This document shows positions 20,160-32,268 of a stretch of 64,000 nt of DNA, piece by piece. The position numbers and the translations under genes are program-made. Below the pieces are notes generated by a model. The model ran no database searches, was not told the origin of the DNA, and worked only from the letters and a program-made list of their open reading frames with translations. Origin of the DNA: Prorocentrum cordatum (taxonomy: Eukaryota; Sar; Dinophyceae; Prorocentrales; Prorocentraceae); assembly GCA_963575745.1 (NCBI GenBank), contig CAUYUJ010015705.1:205859-269858 (forward strand), given 5' to 3'. How positions within the stretch are numbered: position 1 is the first letter of the stretch; each line of letters begins with the position of its first letter.

Positions 20160-20707
20160 TCGCGCCAGCCGACGCTGACGATCTCTCGGGACAGGCTGCC
20201 TGCGCGCCCCCAACGCTGGCCTAGGGCCGCTGCCTCCGCGTGGGAGCCTGGGCGCAAGACGCGCATGTGGCCGCGCCAGATCAGGAGCGGGATAACTCGA
20301 TCCTCCGCGCCAACACCCGTTCCCATCAGGTGGTCGACGCATAGGCGCCCACTGCCATTGACGCGGCGCACCTGGAGCGTGACGGCGTCGAGGTCGGCGA
20401 CGGGGCATGCTGCCAGGCAGCGATAGTCCTTGTCGTGGTGCGGATGCACCGCGTCGTGGACGTAGGATCGGACATCGGCCTCCATGGCCGTGATCCACGG
20501 GGGTGAGTCGCCCAGGGCGCGTAGCGCCTCGTGGGCCTCCTCCCATAGTGCATGGCGGTACGTCGCGGCAAACTGTTGCACCGCATCCGGGCTGGGCCCA
20601 CCTTCGCCCTCGCCCGCGCGTAGCAGGAGCACCCCGGCAGCTACGTGCAGCAACAAGCACTGCCGCTCCTCGGTGTCGCCCACTTCCAGGCCCATCGCCC
20701 GGCCCAT
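19952..20707 (-). CDS. continuation of the gag-like region, shifted frame
   Basis: From EEMGRAMGLEVGDTEERQC this frame reads as a normal protein: HVAAGVLLLRAGE, ALWEEAHEALRALGDSPPW, DVRSYVHDAVHPHHDKDYR, then VIPLLIWRGHMRVLRPGSHAEAAALGQRW and EIVSVGWRE near 20.16 kb. There the coding sense passes to the frame of the methyltransferase-like ORF (MLDEGPDVEP), so one shift separates them and the remaining codons to 19952 are probably spurious. The frame is open upstream to the inverted repeat at 20717-20739. I take it as the direct continuation of the gag-like segment that ends at 39996, the 19.3-kb insertion lying between. Function unknown. Confidence 0.6.
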   Translation of the reverse strand: MGRAMGLEVGDTEERQCLLLHVAAGVLLLRAGEGEGGPSPDAVQQFAATYRHALWEEAHEALRALGDSPPWITAMEADVRSYVHDAVHPHHDKDYRCLAACPVADLDAVTLQVRRVNGSGRLCVDHLMGTGVGAEDRVIPLLIWRGHMRVLRPGSHAEAAALGQRWGRAGSLSREIVSVGWRECSTRVRTSNPPSQARARPAPTAGQREVGLAAQLGARQLRSENIRQTSRLASWRPTRYHFDTTPRSRTV

Positions 20708-20716
20708 CTCCTCCGC

Positions 20717-20739
20717 GCCCAGAGGGTGGGCGGATCAAC
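20717..20739 (+). repeat. left terminal inverted repeat
   Basis: GCCCAGAGGGTGG, G, CGGATCAAC. It pairs with 39974-39996 at 22 of 23 positions. Confidence 0.85.
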
Positions 20740-20840
20740 AAAGTGGATCCGGTTATATGGGCGCGCCAAACATAACGAAAACGATTCAACGCGTACCACC
20801 AGACAAGATAACGGATCAACAAGTAACCATAGCGGATCAA
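20732..20840 (+). repeat. subterminal GGATCAA repeats, left
   Basis: GGATCAA(C) at 20732, 20813 and 20834, plus GGATCC at 20745. Clustered short subterminal motifs are typical transposase-binding arrays in CACTA-like and similar transposons. The binding role is inferred. Confidence 0.65.
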
Positions 20841-22281
20841 TATGATAGTTTTGTTATAATATGATTATGATGGAGATCCGTGTTTTTCGGCGATAGCATG
20901 GCATTTGTACTTATACGTCATCATGTTTCGTATTGAGCGCACGCATACTAGGACTACCAGCCATATACATGTGGAGATACAATATGTGTGCGCACGCTCC
21001 GTATACTCACTTCCCAACGTTTTACTGATTCACACATCTACTGGCCTTCGCCTTATTCCGCCACCGTGCCTGGGTTGAAGGTCAGAGCCATCATGAGTGC
21101 TTCTCGGGGTATCCTCGAAAAAAGGCTCTCGGGGGCCTCTGGTGGCAGCAATTTGGAAGCTTCCTTGGAGTTGCTATTTTCGTGGTGGGGCAATGCAGAC
21201 AGTCCACACAACATTCGCGAGTGAACATGCAGCACTAAAAAAAAACTGTGCTCAAGCGCGCGGCTGTCTGCTCGCCGCCACATTCAAACTTCACGCAGGT
21301 ATCGCATGCATCCCGCGCGTCCAGCGCCATGCTACAAAAAAACGAACGCTTACCTTCTCCTCATCATGCTCCTCTTCCTCGTCCTCCCCCTTCCGACCGC
21401 GTGCTCTGTCGTCCCTGTCTTCTCCCCGTTTTCGTTTTCCGCTTCATCCTAACCGTGTCCCACCCGCGCTCGCCTTCCTCGGCCTCGCCGTCTTCGCCTT
21501 CCAATCCCTTTCTCCTCCGCCCCCCCCCCTCTCCCTCCCCCGTCCTCTCCGCCGTCCGTTCGTGTCGTTTTGGGCCCAGATTTCGTCGCGCAAATCCACG
21601 GGGCACCACCATTCAGACCTTCGCACGCCGACGAGCGCGACAACAGAGCGGGAGGCACCAGCCTCTGAATAACCAAAAAAGCCAGAGGGGGGGCGAGGGG
21701 CCCATTGCGCCGGCAGTTTTTTTTCTGGCGACGCAGCGCCAAACATTCGTAAATCCGAGCGCGGCCCGTCGAAATCAATGCAGTTATTTCGAGCCGAGCC
21801 CAGCCGCGGCGATTTTCCGCGAGCCCTCGCACCGAAAGAACGGTCGATCAAAAACAGCAAACCAAGCCGCGCGAGGGAGGGGGGGGGGGGAGCGGAGGAA
21901 CACGGCCAGGCCCGTTTGTCAGGTTCGCCTGCCAGGGCCACCATCGCGGCCGCCACCACTTCAGGCGGGGCGGGCAGGGCGCAGCAGCAGAGCAGGCGTG
22001 AGAGAGGTGCGTGACGTGTTGCAGGTTGTTCTCGTTCCTCGTGTGCGCATTTGTATCTATACGTATGTACAGTGTGTATATATATATATATATACATACG
22101 GGTGTACACGCATCGCACCTCTCATATCGCAGTCGCGGCCCTGGCCTTTGGACCCAGGCCGTCAAACACCAGGGATGCAACGCGCTGGCAAAATGCGGCC
22201 GGGTACTCCTGGGACTCTTTCTGGCGAGCCTTGTCTCCAGTGAGCCACCCTCCTCCCCAGCAATCGCGAGAAGCGCCTGAA
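20841..22281. other. non-coding left flank of the transposon
   Basis: No conserved reading frame. AT-rich near the end, then GC- and CT-rich, with a short TA run at about 22077-22096. It lies downstream of the stop of the methyltransferase-like gene, so it would hold the 3' untranslated region and the subterminal region. Confidence 0.5.
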
Positions 22282-22526
22282 CTAACAGGTTGTCAACGTC
22301 AACACTCTTTTATTCTCTCCTAGTCGGTAGTCGGCCTCTTTCTTAGATCGGACCATTTGTGGCAAAAACTGGAACGCGCCCGTAAAATTTAATGGCTTCG
22401 GCGCCTGCCCGCCGAAAGCTCCCATCCAGCTCGTGACTTGCAGCGAATTGGTGACGTCAAGGGCGGTCACAATGTCTTGCATATGGTACAGGAAAGAGGG
22501 GGCCGGCTGTTCCACCACGAACTTGA
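22282..22526 (-). CDS. methyltransferase-like gene, last exon (EQPxxS domain)
   Basis: C-terminal exon of the second transposon gene. The acceptor is a clear polypyrimidine stretch ending CGGTCAG at 22527-22533. The coding part begins KFVVEQPAPSFLYHM, the (I/V)EQP..S motif, continues TSWMGAFGGQAPKPLNF, a G-x-FG-x-K-P motif typical of this dinoflagellate-expanded family, and ends RVLTLTTC before the stop at 22282. The join to the preceding exon is one codon phase off if the best GT donor is used, and about 15 residues normally present between the two parts seem to be missing, so a small exon may be unrecognised. Confidence 0.6.
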
Positions 22527-22930
22527 CTGACCGAGCCGAGAGGAAAAACATCGCGCGAGACCTTCGGGGGGCGGGGCACGGGCGCACGCGGAGGGCGGGG
22601 GAGTTAGAGAAATCAAGCAACTTGAGAAAAGGGGCGCGGGGGAGAAACGTGGGAAGAAGAGGATGAGGAGTAGGAGGAGGAGGAGCACGAGAAAGGGACG
22701 GGGGATGGAGATTGACAGAGACTTAAGGTCTCTCGGCAGGAGGGCGGGCGAGGAGGTGGACAGAGGAGGAGGAGGAAGAGGAGGAGGAGGAGGAGGAGGA
22801 GGAGGAGGAAGGGCGAGGGGGAGGAGGAGGAGGAACAAACACAGAGGGAAATGGGGGCCTCCTCCTTCCCTCGTTCCTCCCTCGCCCAGCGCTCAAACCT
22901 CATCAGATTTGGCTTGCCCCTTCCTTGCAC
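22527..22930 (-). repeat. intron with (GGA)n / (TCC)n tract
   Basis: A purine tract of the + strand (22660-22840, mostly GGA) makes the transcribed strand strongly pyrimidine-rich. It lies between the two exons of the methyltransferase-like gene. Confidence 0.7.
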
Positions 22931-23476
22931 GAGACGGACGATGCAGTTGCCCTCGATGCAATCGCGGCGCAACTCGTTGCCCTCAGGTGAATCCATAGAT
23001 CTTCCCGAGATCCCCATAGATATCATGACGAACGTGGGGCGCTGAGGAGACATCCACACCGCGCCGCCAATGACGACCGATGCTGCGAGGAACAATAAAT
23101 ATAAAGTGCCCACCAACGTGGATAAATCTTGCCATTGATAACCTTCCTTCTCAATGGTCCAAGAAACAACTTGAAACCTCGACCGTACATGTTTTGAAAT
23201 GCCAGCTGCGCCAGCGCACATCTTAACGAAAGCGCTAGTCCTGGGAACCCGAACCACATCGGACGTCCAGCGGTCCAACACTTGTTGGAACTGGCCCTCG
23301 CTGGAACTGCACAAATCAGAAGGGATACCCTGCTGCATCAGTTCCAATCCAGCCGCAACTGCCCAGTCGAAACCAGTATATGATGGGCCCAAGGGCGGCC
23401 CGTTGGCAGCCCGCGACACAGAGGCGGCGGCCAGAAACACTACCAGCGGAAAGCACCAGACACCAGCTCCAGCCAT
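22931..23476 (-). CDS. methyltransferase-like gene, first exon, with signal-peptide-like start
   Basis: I choose the Met at 23476 because it starts a hydrophobic leader (MAGAGVWCFPLVVFLAAASV, then SRAANG) resembling a signal peptide or anchor. Downstream: a helical segment (GLELMQQGIPSDLC), FVKMCAGAAGISKHVRSRF, which resembles a SAM-binding first loop, DLSTLVGTLYLLFLAAS, and then VWMSPQRPTFVMISMGISG with GRSMDSPEGNE. In relatives that I recall the motif is PxC-S/T-F/W. Here Cys is Arg (CGC). The donor is probably at 22930 (GTGCAA). Its start overlaps the end of the transposase-like gene by 37 bases in another frame. Relation to DNA methylation is inferred from fold motifs only. Confidence 0.6.
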
Positions 23477-23653
23477 GGCTTCCCAGAGAAGAAATTCTGA
23501 GGCTGCAACAAACGCCCGACTAAGTCTATGAGCCGATGCACGCGGAATGGAAACGTTTTCCTGTGGGAGAACACGGCGATGTTTCGTAAAGTTTTGTTCA
23601 GTGATTCGTCCAGGGAAGTTGAATATAGCTTGGGAACTCCATGCCACGGGATC
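23440..23653 (-). CDS. transposase-like gene, last exon (DESLNK motif)
   Basis: Acceptor CTTCATTAG at 23654. The coding sequence begins IPWHGVPKLYSTSLDESLNKTLRNIAV, continues FSHRKTFPFRVHRLIDLVGRL and ends at a stop at 23440. In the related dinoflagellate family as I remember it, the segment GxPxxYSTxxDExxNxxL follows a PKHH segment, here in the preceding exon. The acidic pair (D-E) is a candidate for the third catalytic residue of a DDE/D enzyme, which is inference. Confidence 0.6.
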
Positions 23654-25406
<1,753 letters not shown>

Positions 25407-25680
25407 CCCCCGCGATCCTGTGGACCATGCGGCATAACAGGTGGTGCTTCGGCGACATCTTGATACCCGCGGCTTTGGAACACATAATGTGCGCATCCAG
25501 CGCAGCTCGCATGGCCATCATCCCAGCTGGTGAAGGTACCCCCTCATGAGCAGCTAGTTCGCTCTTCAGCGTCACGAGAGATGTACCCGCCCCTAGCAAA
25601 GGCGCCCCGAATCTTTCAGCACCTCCCCATTTCTCGAGCTGCGACAGAACAAACCCGATCATCGCAGACACCTCGGCCGC
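25407..25680 (-). CDS. transposase-like gene, exon with PKHH motif
   Basis: Acceptor GCTGAAG before 25680, donor GTCGTC at 25401-25406. Coding: AAEVSAMIGFVLSQLEKWGG, ALDAHIMCSKAAGIKMSPKHH, then LLCRMVHRI at the end. The (K/M)xPKHHLL..M..R segment directly precedes the GxPKxYST segment in related proteins, so this exon should be spliced to the one at 23.65 kb. With the best donor and acceptor the join is out of phase by one, so one boundary is wrong or the copy is damaged. Confidence 0.6.
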
Positions 25681-25935
25681 CTTCAGCGACATCGATGTAC
25701 CAGGGTGCAGAGGATTCTGGAGATGTTTGCATGCTGATGGGCACGGGCGGGGCGGGATGAGCAGGAGGACGCGGGTGGAGAAGAGGAAAAGGAGGACGAG
25801 CTGGCGAGGAGGAGGAGGAGGTCAGCAGGATCGAGCAACTGCACGCGCAGAGATGGCGGCGGCGCATGCCGCTCGCCGAACGGAGGCTCGACTGCGGGCA
25901 CCCTCGTGCCTGACAAAAACGATGCCCCTACTCAC

Positions 25936-26054
25936 GCGTGCACAAATTGGCCGCCGCACTCGGCGCACATTCTGTCACCAAAGTATTCATGGTAGATGAC
26001 GCACTTCTCGCACGACAGCGTCCTGGAGTCCAGCAGACCCTCTGCGATCGCCTC
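25936..26054 (-). CDS. transposase-like gene, zinc-ribbon exon
   Basis: Acceptor AACCCCAG, donor GTGAGT at 25930-25935. Coding: EAIAEGLLDSRTLSCEKCVI, then YHEYFGDRMCAECGGQFVHA. Two C-x2-C pairs (CEKC and CAEC) with nearby His form a compact zinc-binding exon. Confidence 0.6.
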
Positions 26055-26083
26055 CTGGGGTTCGACGTCTTGGACAGCGGGGG

Positions 26084-26128
26084 AAACTCACGCGCAAACT
26101 CATGCGCGTATGAGTTTGCATGTGAGTT
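26084..26128. repeat. intronic palindrome, CATACGCGTATG family, copy 1
   Basis: Core CAAACTCATGCGCGTATGAG at 26095, one mismatch from a perfect palindrome, extended by AACTCACGCG / TGCATGTGAGTT arms. It lies about 30 bp from the acceptor of the zinc-ribbon exon. Confidence 0.75.
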
Positions 26129-26352
26129 CAGGCGCGTGCCGCGCTACCCTATCTGTGCCCAGGGGCCAACCGCGGCCCAGGAAGCGAGGCGCGTTTACCT
26201 CGGCGCCCCCACGGACCCTGGCAGAGGATGGGCGAGGGGGCAGAGGAAGTGAGGGCGAGGCAAGAGGAAAGCAACAGCAAAACGAAGAGAGGAGCATACC
26301 AGGGAGATAAGTAAGAGGAGAGGGAGGAGTGATGTGGAGTTTTGTCTTTGAC

Positions 26353-26772
26353 CTAAGTCCTGCCACGGGCGCCTGTGCATGGCCATCTGCCGCATTGAGC
26401 GGTTCCACCCCTGCAGGGCCCAATGGATCCGGCTCCCGTTCGGCGACGCTCAAATCCGTCGCGCGGTCCTTCACGACGCCGTCGGACAACTCGCAGGCGG
26501 CCGCGTCGACGTCGCCGCGGCCCTTCTTGACGCCGTCGGAGAACTCGAAGAGGCCAGGGTCGAGGAGCCAAGCTTCGAACTCGTAAGTGCTCGCGTCGAC
26601 GTAGCCAAGATCCGTCGCCACTCCGTCGGGGCCCGTGTCGCGGGGCCCGCTAGCGCCACTGTCACCATCAATCGTGACGCCTCCTTTCACTTTCCAACGT
26701 CTGCCATCGGATCTGCCTGCGCCACTGTCAATCGCGGCGTCCTCCTCGGGAGTGAAGCGCGAGAGATTCATA
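26353..26772 (-). CDS. transposase-like gene, acidic exon
   Basis: Acceptor CAAGTCAG, donor AG|GTCAAA (26347-26352). Coding: SRFTPEEDAAIDSGAGRSDG, KVKGGVTIDGDSGASGP, FEAWLLDPGLFEFSDGVKKG, ATDLSVAEREPDPLGP. It looks acidic and possibly poorly structured. Function unknown, assigned to the gene by strand, spacing and splice signals only. Confidence 0.45.
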
Positions 26773-27590
26773 CTGACTTGCATGTAGAACCTCGATGCTG
26801 ATTGAGCCCAAACGGCTGCGGATGCAAGCGAGGACGAGGAGCAGCAGCAGGACGGAGGTTGAGAGAGGTGACGAGGAGGAGGAGGAGTGGGAGGCGGGGG
26901 AGGAGGAGGAGGAGGAGGAGGAGGAGGAGGAGGAAGAGGGCGACGAGCGGGAGAGATAGGACACGGTGGAACGAGGGGGAGGAGCGAGAGAGGCAAGGGT
27001 GAGAGGGGCGAGAGAAGCAGGATGAGGGATGGGCAGCAAGATCTTGGACTCCGTACCCCTGGGGTTATCCCAGCTTCTGGGAATGGCGGGGCCGCTGCCC
27101 GCGCCGCTCATCATAGGCGACCCTGCCTCGTTTCGCATAGAAATGGAAGGAGGTTGTCGGCGAGGACAGCCAGGGAATAGATTGAGGGGACTGCCGCGCA
27201 TAATTGATTGAAGTCATTGGAGGAGGCAGAGACAACTGGACAATGCGATCTAGGGTTGAGGAGGATCGAGGATGAGGAGCACAGAGACAGCCTCTCCACT
27301 CTTTCCCGACCTGAGCCTTCCACACCTCCTCGCCTCTTGGCAACTGTTCGACCTCTAAACTCCAGACGCTCCCCCTCTCTCGCCCCCCGACCTCCTCCCT
27401 TTCTCGCTCCCCGACCCCCCCCTTCCGGCTCCCCTCCCGCCAAGGCCTATGGTCGAAGCTTCTGACGCCCTGCAAAAATCGACGGGTGGGTCGTGGGATT
27501 TTAGTGACGTGTTGAGGGGTGTGGCAGGGAAGGGGGTCGAGTGAGAGAGAAGGAGGGAAACAGGCTGACTGATGCGATGACGACGGTGAC
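26773..27590 (-). other. intron region
   Basis: No exon recognised. Contains a GGA tract (about 26870-26940) on the + strand and CT-rich sequence. Confidence 0.45.
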
Positions 27591-29239
27591 CAAGCTTAAG
27601 GAAAGCTAACAAAAGTGGCTCCTGAAGAGATGCACCTCGACGCTTGCCAAGCATCTTGACTGTCAGCGTGTTGAGGTGCCTCTCCTGCGGTACGTTGGCC
27701 ACCATGTAGATGGCCATGTCCGACTTGATGTAGTTAGTCCCAATGGCATAGACCTGATCCATCGTGCCTCCAATGCGCCATGGGTTCTTGAGAATAATTC
27801 TGTGCAGACTCGCGCTCATCCAGCGCATGGCGGGCCCGAAATACAATGTGTGTAAGATGTCGACGGCCGGCGACTTTGCTGGCGATGTATGAAGCTCCTG
27901 GCAGAATAATGGACATCTGTTGTTGACGGCATCCATGACTTTCCCTTGCGGGTCCCTCCTGGCGCGCCAGAGCGTCACCCACAATGGAACCGAAACATCG
28001 TTAAGGGCGCCAACGTTGGGCAGCGATTCAGACGGGCATAGCCTGTCCCCCACGTTGAGGACGACGTTGTTGATGACAATATCTTTAAATATTAGCCTCC
28101 CGCCGACCCCTGTCGGCGGCCTGTTCCATCTCAGGGAGCCCCCCAAAGCTTGAACGTCTGATGGCTTGACTAACTCAACATGAACTTCACAAGATGCGCA
28201 CGACCTCTCGTACGAGCCGTGGTCCTTCAGGGGCCACGGAGGGTCTGGATCACAAAGTGCATCGTCGCAGTCATGAAGCTGATTTTTTTCGAGCCAGCAG
28301 AACTGACAGGGGTTCCACGCCGCGCCCCAAGGCACCAAGCCGAGGGTGTGCGTGTGTTCTGCCCAGTCGCCCTTGATGCACAGCATAATTGCTGTGTAGG
28401 GTAGGCGTTTGCCTGGAGACCACTGCTCTGGACATGGGCTCTGGCCATCGCACAGCAAGGTTGGAACGGCGCCTCGCTGCATCGCTCGCAGTTGCCACCG
28501 CACATGGTGCATAACTGGGAAGTGGGAGCAGTGGCCCCGACACCCGCACTGGCATAAGTCCTTCCCTTTCAGTGCCGAGATGAAATGGCGCCGTCCTGAT
28601 AGCATGTTGATTATCCAGAACCCCAGCGCAGTGTCGATTCGGCCCGCGGCCTGCGATATATACTGCACGCCGTCGAGATAGAATCCCAACGGAATGGGCG
28701 GCTGGCGGCCCTGCTGCCTCGCCTCGATCACGACGGGGTGATGGTTGTAAGCTGGCACCATCATCACGGGGTGCGTCTGTGAGGCAAGTATGCGGGCGAT
28801 ATCCCTGTCTGTTCTGAATTCCGACTCCAGCGAGTCCCAAATGATCTTGTTCGGCACCGTCCTGAGCACGCGACCATGAGTCTGATCGAACATCGGGACC
28901 GATACGTTATCATATACACCAGAAGGAGGTCCAAGCACGCGGTCTAAGTGCTGCTGGTAGTTTCCAGAACTCTGCCCTGGTTTCACGGCGTAGCGAGACC
29001 AATCGCCACCTCTAATGTTTGCGGATGTGCCGTAATGGCAGAGCGTGGCGAAGTTCTTCGCTGAAATAGAACACGATGCATACATTTCCAACAGAAGAGT
29101 TAGCATGGCAGCGCCTGCTTCCCTCTCGGCATGAGTGCTAGGCGTCCACGCTCTGGGCCCAGGAGGCGCGCGAGACCTGTCGCCCTCCATTAGTGCGAAG
29201 CAAACTCTGCTCGCGCGCGGCGCTTGATACAAATTGCAG
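27591..29239 (-). CDS. transposase-like core exon (YLDG, CQCGCRGHC, KGDW, CxxC)
   Basis: The largest exon of the first transposon gene. Acceptor TTCACCAACAG before 29239, donor GTCACC at 27585-27590. Numbered in the open frame that starts at 29319: MFDQTHGRV near 143, PLGFYLDGVQY with D216, a Cys/His cluster CQCGCRGHC at 256-264 followed by HHVRWQLRAM, then AIMLCIKGDWAEHTHTLGL with D318, and C338-x2-C341 (NPCQFCW). An Asp in a G/Y-LDG strand, a second Asp about 100 residues later and a C-x2-C just behind it resemble the first part of KDZ/Plavaka- or CACTA-type DDE transposases. That assignment is inference. I recognise the protein as a family greatly expanded in dinoflagellate genomes and usually left unannotated. 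Confidence 0.6.
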
Positions 29240-29690
29240 CTGTTGGTGAATGATTGATTGGTGATGCTAGTTCTGGCTGTGATGAATGACATGGTCATGG
29301 CGTGAGGCGCGAGTGGCATGATGGATGAGAAGGCGGGGCGTAGGAGGAGATTGTTGAGGACAGGGAGGGGGGCGCCCTCCTCGCCAGCAGCAGGGGGGCA
29401 TGGGCCGAATGGGGATGGTCAGTGAGTAGGGGGGCAGTGTGAAAGCAGATGGGGCGCACAGAACTCCCCTCCCCCTTCCAATCTCAGGCGACTCTCGGCG
29501 TCTCGGAAGGCCCCCCCAAGTTCGACTCTAGCTATATTTACTTGCCTGGCGCCGATCCCGCCAGACCCCTGCATCTCGCACGCCGCCTCGGCCCGAGTCT
29601 ACCACGCGCCCCAGGGAGAGCGCTGGAGAGCGAGGGTAGGGAAGAGGGGAAGCGACGGAGCGGCGAAACGAGGCCGAGAGATAAGTAGTC
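29240..29690 (-). other. intron region
   Basis: No motif recognised. G/C-rich runs are present. Confidence 0.4.
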
Positions 29691-29885
29691 TGGGAATTTA
29701 CGCCAGCTGCATCTTGCGGGCGCCAAGATCCGATCACGAAGCATCTTTGACATCACGCTGCCCCTATTCTCTCGCGAGGTCGCGCCATGAGTCACCGCGC
29801 GCGCGCAGGTCTGCAGCGAGGCGCAGGGATGAGCAATCGAAATGCAGTTGGCCTCAGCAGGCCGCACAGAAATTTGTCGTCAGAC
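29690..29885 (-). CDS. possible exon of the transposase-like gene
   Basis: The frame reads AEANCISIAHPCASLQTCAR, AVTHGATSRENRGSVMSKM, LRDRILAPARCSWRKFPDYL. It has the composition of real protein and lies between stronger exons, but I could not fix both splice sites. Confidence 0.35.
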
Positions 29886-30160
29886 CGCCAGGCTCGCCCT
29901 CAGAGCCGGAGTGCCATGCTCTCCAATCCCTGGAGCGTTGCCCTCCAACTCTGGCGCAGCATTATACAAAAAAAGTACAATGTTGCTCGCTGGCAGACAG
30001 GCTGGCGCTGCAGGTAAACTCGCTGCCGGCTTCAAGGTAATGTGCCCCCTGGGATGCTCCTGGAGGGTTCCCGCGGCCCTGGGCCCTTCTGAAATATCTC
30101 TGCAGACCTATATTTTGTATGCCGGCCCAATATATCCCGGCCCTTCCCTGGTGCATTCGT

Positions 30161-30201
30161 TTTCACATGGTACCTCATGCGCGTATGAATTTCCATGTGA
30201 G
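30161..30201. repeat. intronic palindrome, CATACGCGTATG family, copy 2
   Basis: TCACATGGTACCTCATGCGC followed by GTATGAATTTCCATGTGA. The outer arms TCACATGG/CCATGTGA pair exactly around a variant TCATGCGCGTATGA core. Confidence 0.7.
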
Positions 30202-30570
30202 ATCCATTTGGGGGCTTTTCATCCGGTTCAAACCCTGTAAAAATACAGGAAATATGCATGTTCATACGGTTGTGCGGGTACCATATGATCACGAGTTTTC
30301 ACACGGTAGTTCATACGGCAGTGTTTTCGTCATTTGCTTCAAATATTCGTCTGTTTTCCTGATATGTTTTGGATTTCTGCAAATTCCCTTATGGCACATT
30401 CAGCTCGCTGACATTCAGACAGATAAAGCGCTTGCGCCAGCTGAAATGTTTGCACGCACGCCTGTCTAAAACATCATGGCACCGATCCGCGGCGCAGGCA
30501 GCTGCGAAGGAGGGGGGACACAAAGGTATTATGTAGTAGGAGAGGCTAGCTGCCGAAGAGAGCGGGCGAC

Positions 30571-31316
30571 CTACGCCTCCGCAGCCTGCGCGACCTTCTC
30601 GCTGGCCGCGCGCTGCTGCTTGAGCTCGAAGGAGGCCATCAGAACCTTCAGGTTCCCCTGGATGGAGTTCAAGGCCTGGCCCATACCGTTGACGGCCAAC
30701 AAGGCGGCCTCCCAGTGCTTCTCGCCGACGACGCTCTTGACCTTGGTGAACTCGGTCATGGTGCACTTGGAGAACAGGCTGTTGTCCATGACCTTCGCGG
30801 ACAGCTCGTCCATCTTCTGCTTCAGGGCGATCAGGTCCTCGTCGGCCTTGAAGCTCGCCCACCGGCCGCCGGCCTCGGTCGACATGATGATCTGGCGGGC
30901 CTGCTGCGCGAGCTGGCTGCACTGAAACAGGGTCTTCTTTGCGGAGGCCACCGCCATCTTCTCACGCTCGACTGGGTCTTGGGCCTTCTTGGCAGCCTCC
31001 TCAGCCTTCTGCCTCTCCTTCTCAGCCTTCTGCCTCTCCCGCTCGGCCTTCTGCTTCTCCTTATCGGCCTTCTTCTTGGCCTTCTCCTCATCCGCGGCGG
31101 CGGCTGCGGCCGTCTTACCACCGCCGCTCTCGGCAGCGGTGCCCGCTCCTCCCCTCTTCTTGCGCTTGCCCAGCTCCTGCGGGGCAGCGGCGGCCTCGGT
31201 GCCCGCGTCCTGGCCGTCCGCGGGCTGCCCGCTCTGCTGGCCAGCTCCCTGTTGCTTCCCAGAAATGCGCCTGCGCTTTGCCTCGCTGTCCTCCGCGAAG
31301 GTCTCCTTACTGGGAG
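30571..31316 (-). CDS. transposase-like gene, Lys/Glu/Ala coiled-coil exon
   Basis: Acceptor TGTTTGGGCAG before 31316. Coding starts APSKETFAEDSEAKRRRI with a basic, nuclear-localisation-like stretch and a Gln/Gly-rich part. It then has a long charged helix of KxEKERQKAEE repeats, followed by a helical domain (SAKKTLFQCSQLAQQARQII, FKADEDLIALKQKMDELSAK, FTKVKSVVGEKHWEAALLAV) ending KVAQAAEA. An in-frame TAG directly precedes GTCGCC. Either the donor lies just upstream, possibly a GC donor, or this is a terminating exon. Confidence 0.55.
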
Positions 31317-31461
31317 CTGCCCAAACAGTATGCGTCAACGATGTTTCGTCCTAATGCTCTCTATGCGTAAACGATGTTTCGAGAACTGTTTTTTGTTGCG
31401 GGGTGGGGCAAGCTTCTCGAGGATATCCAGGGGGCAAATTATGTAGGATTATAAAATTCAC

Positions 31462-31593
31462 CCTTCGCTCCGCTTTCAGCTCGCGCTTCGGGGGCTGCTC
31501 ATCGTCCTTCATGGACCACTCCGCGCGCATCTGCCAAGCCTCCGTGAAGACGCGCGAGAAGCCCTCAGCTCCGATGGGGTGCGCGAAACTCTG
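31462..31593 (-). CDS. transposase-like gene, small exon (AWQMRAEWSMKDDE)
   Basis: Acceptor ATCTAG, donor GTGAAT at 31456-31461. Coding: SFAHPIGAEGFSRVFTEAWQ, MRAEWSMKDDEQPPKREL, KAERR. It follows naturally on the exon at 31.94-32.02 kb and leads into the coiled-coil exon. Confidence 0.6.
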
Positions 31594-31934
31594 CTAGATC
31601 ACAATGGCACAGGGGATCTTGGGTGAAGCGTGGCGGACAGCGGCCAGGGGCGATTCGGGAAACGGCGAGGGCCATCGAAGTGCGAAGCAGACGCAAGAGG
31701 GCGAACGTAGCAAGGGAGAAATAATTTGGATGGCCGGCCGATTCCTTCTACCACCCCGATCTGATACCCACCCACCGCCTTTGGTTTCCCACCTAGGAGA
31801 AAAAAACAGCCCATGAAAAATCCAGACTGCCGCGCAGACTGGATTCTTAGGGGCTCTGTCGGCCGACACTCTGAGCGATCGATCGGAGATGTGGCAAGAC
31901 AGATCTAGGGCCGCTGCGATCTCGATGTGCAAAC

Positions 31935-32019
31935 CTCTCAGCGCCTCCGTCATCGGATCGTACATGATCCACGGCGGCCCGAGCTGCATGCACTTGGCGA
32001 ACATCGTCACAGCCTCAGG
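31935..32019 (-). CDS. transposase-like gene, small exon (TMFAKCMQLGPPWIMY)
   Basis: Acceptor GCGCCTCAG, donor GAG|GTTTGC (31929-31934). Coding: PEAVTMFAKCMQLGPPWIMY, DPMTEALR. 85 nt, preceded by a palindrome in the intron. Confidence 0.6.
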
Positions 32020-32050
32020 CTGAGGCGCGCTCCGCCAGACCCCTACCCCC

Positions 32051-32109
32051 GATCGCGAACTCATACGCAAACTCATACGCGTATGAGTTCGCGTATGAGT
32101 TTGGTGATC
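32051..32109. repeat. intronic palindrome, CATACGCGTATG family, copy 3
   Basis: A nearly symmetric 59-bp sequence: GATCGCGAACTCATACGC, AAACTCATACG, CGTATGAGTT, CGCGTATGAGTT, TGGTGATC. It lies about 30 bp upstream of the acceptor of the next exon. Confidence 0.8.
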
Positions 32110-32268
32110 GCCAGCTCTCATCCAGCTATTTCCTCAGCTCGATCGGTATCATCGTCCTCAGCCTCGCCCTTCCTCATATCCCCTCCCTCCTTCAGCTCCT
32201 CTCCACCTTTCCCCTCCTCGTCCGTTCTCCCGCTTGCCCTTCCACCATCCCATCATCCCCCTTCTAAC

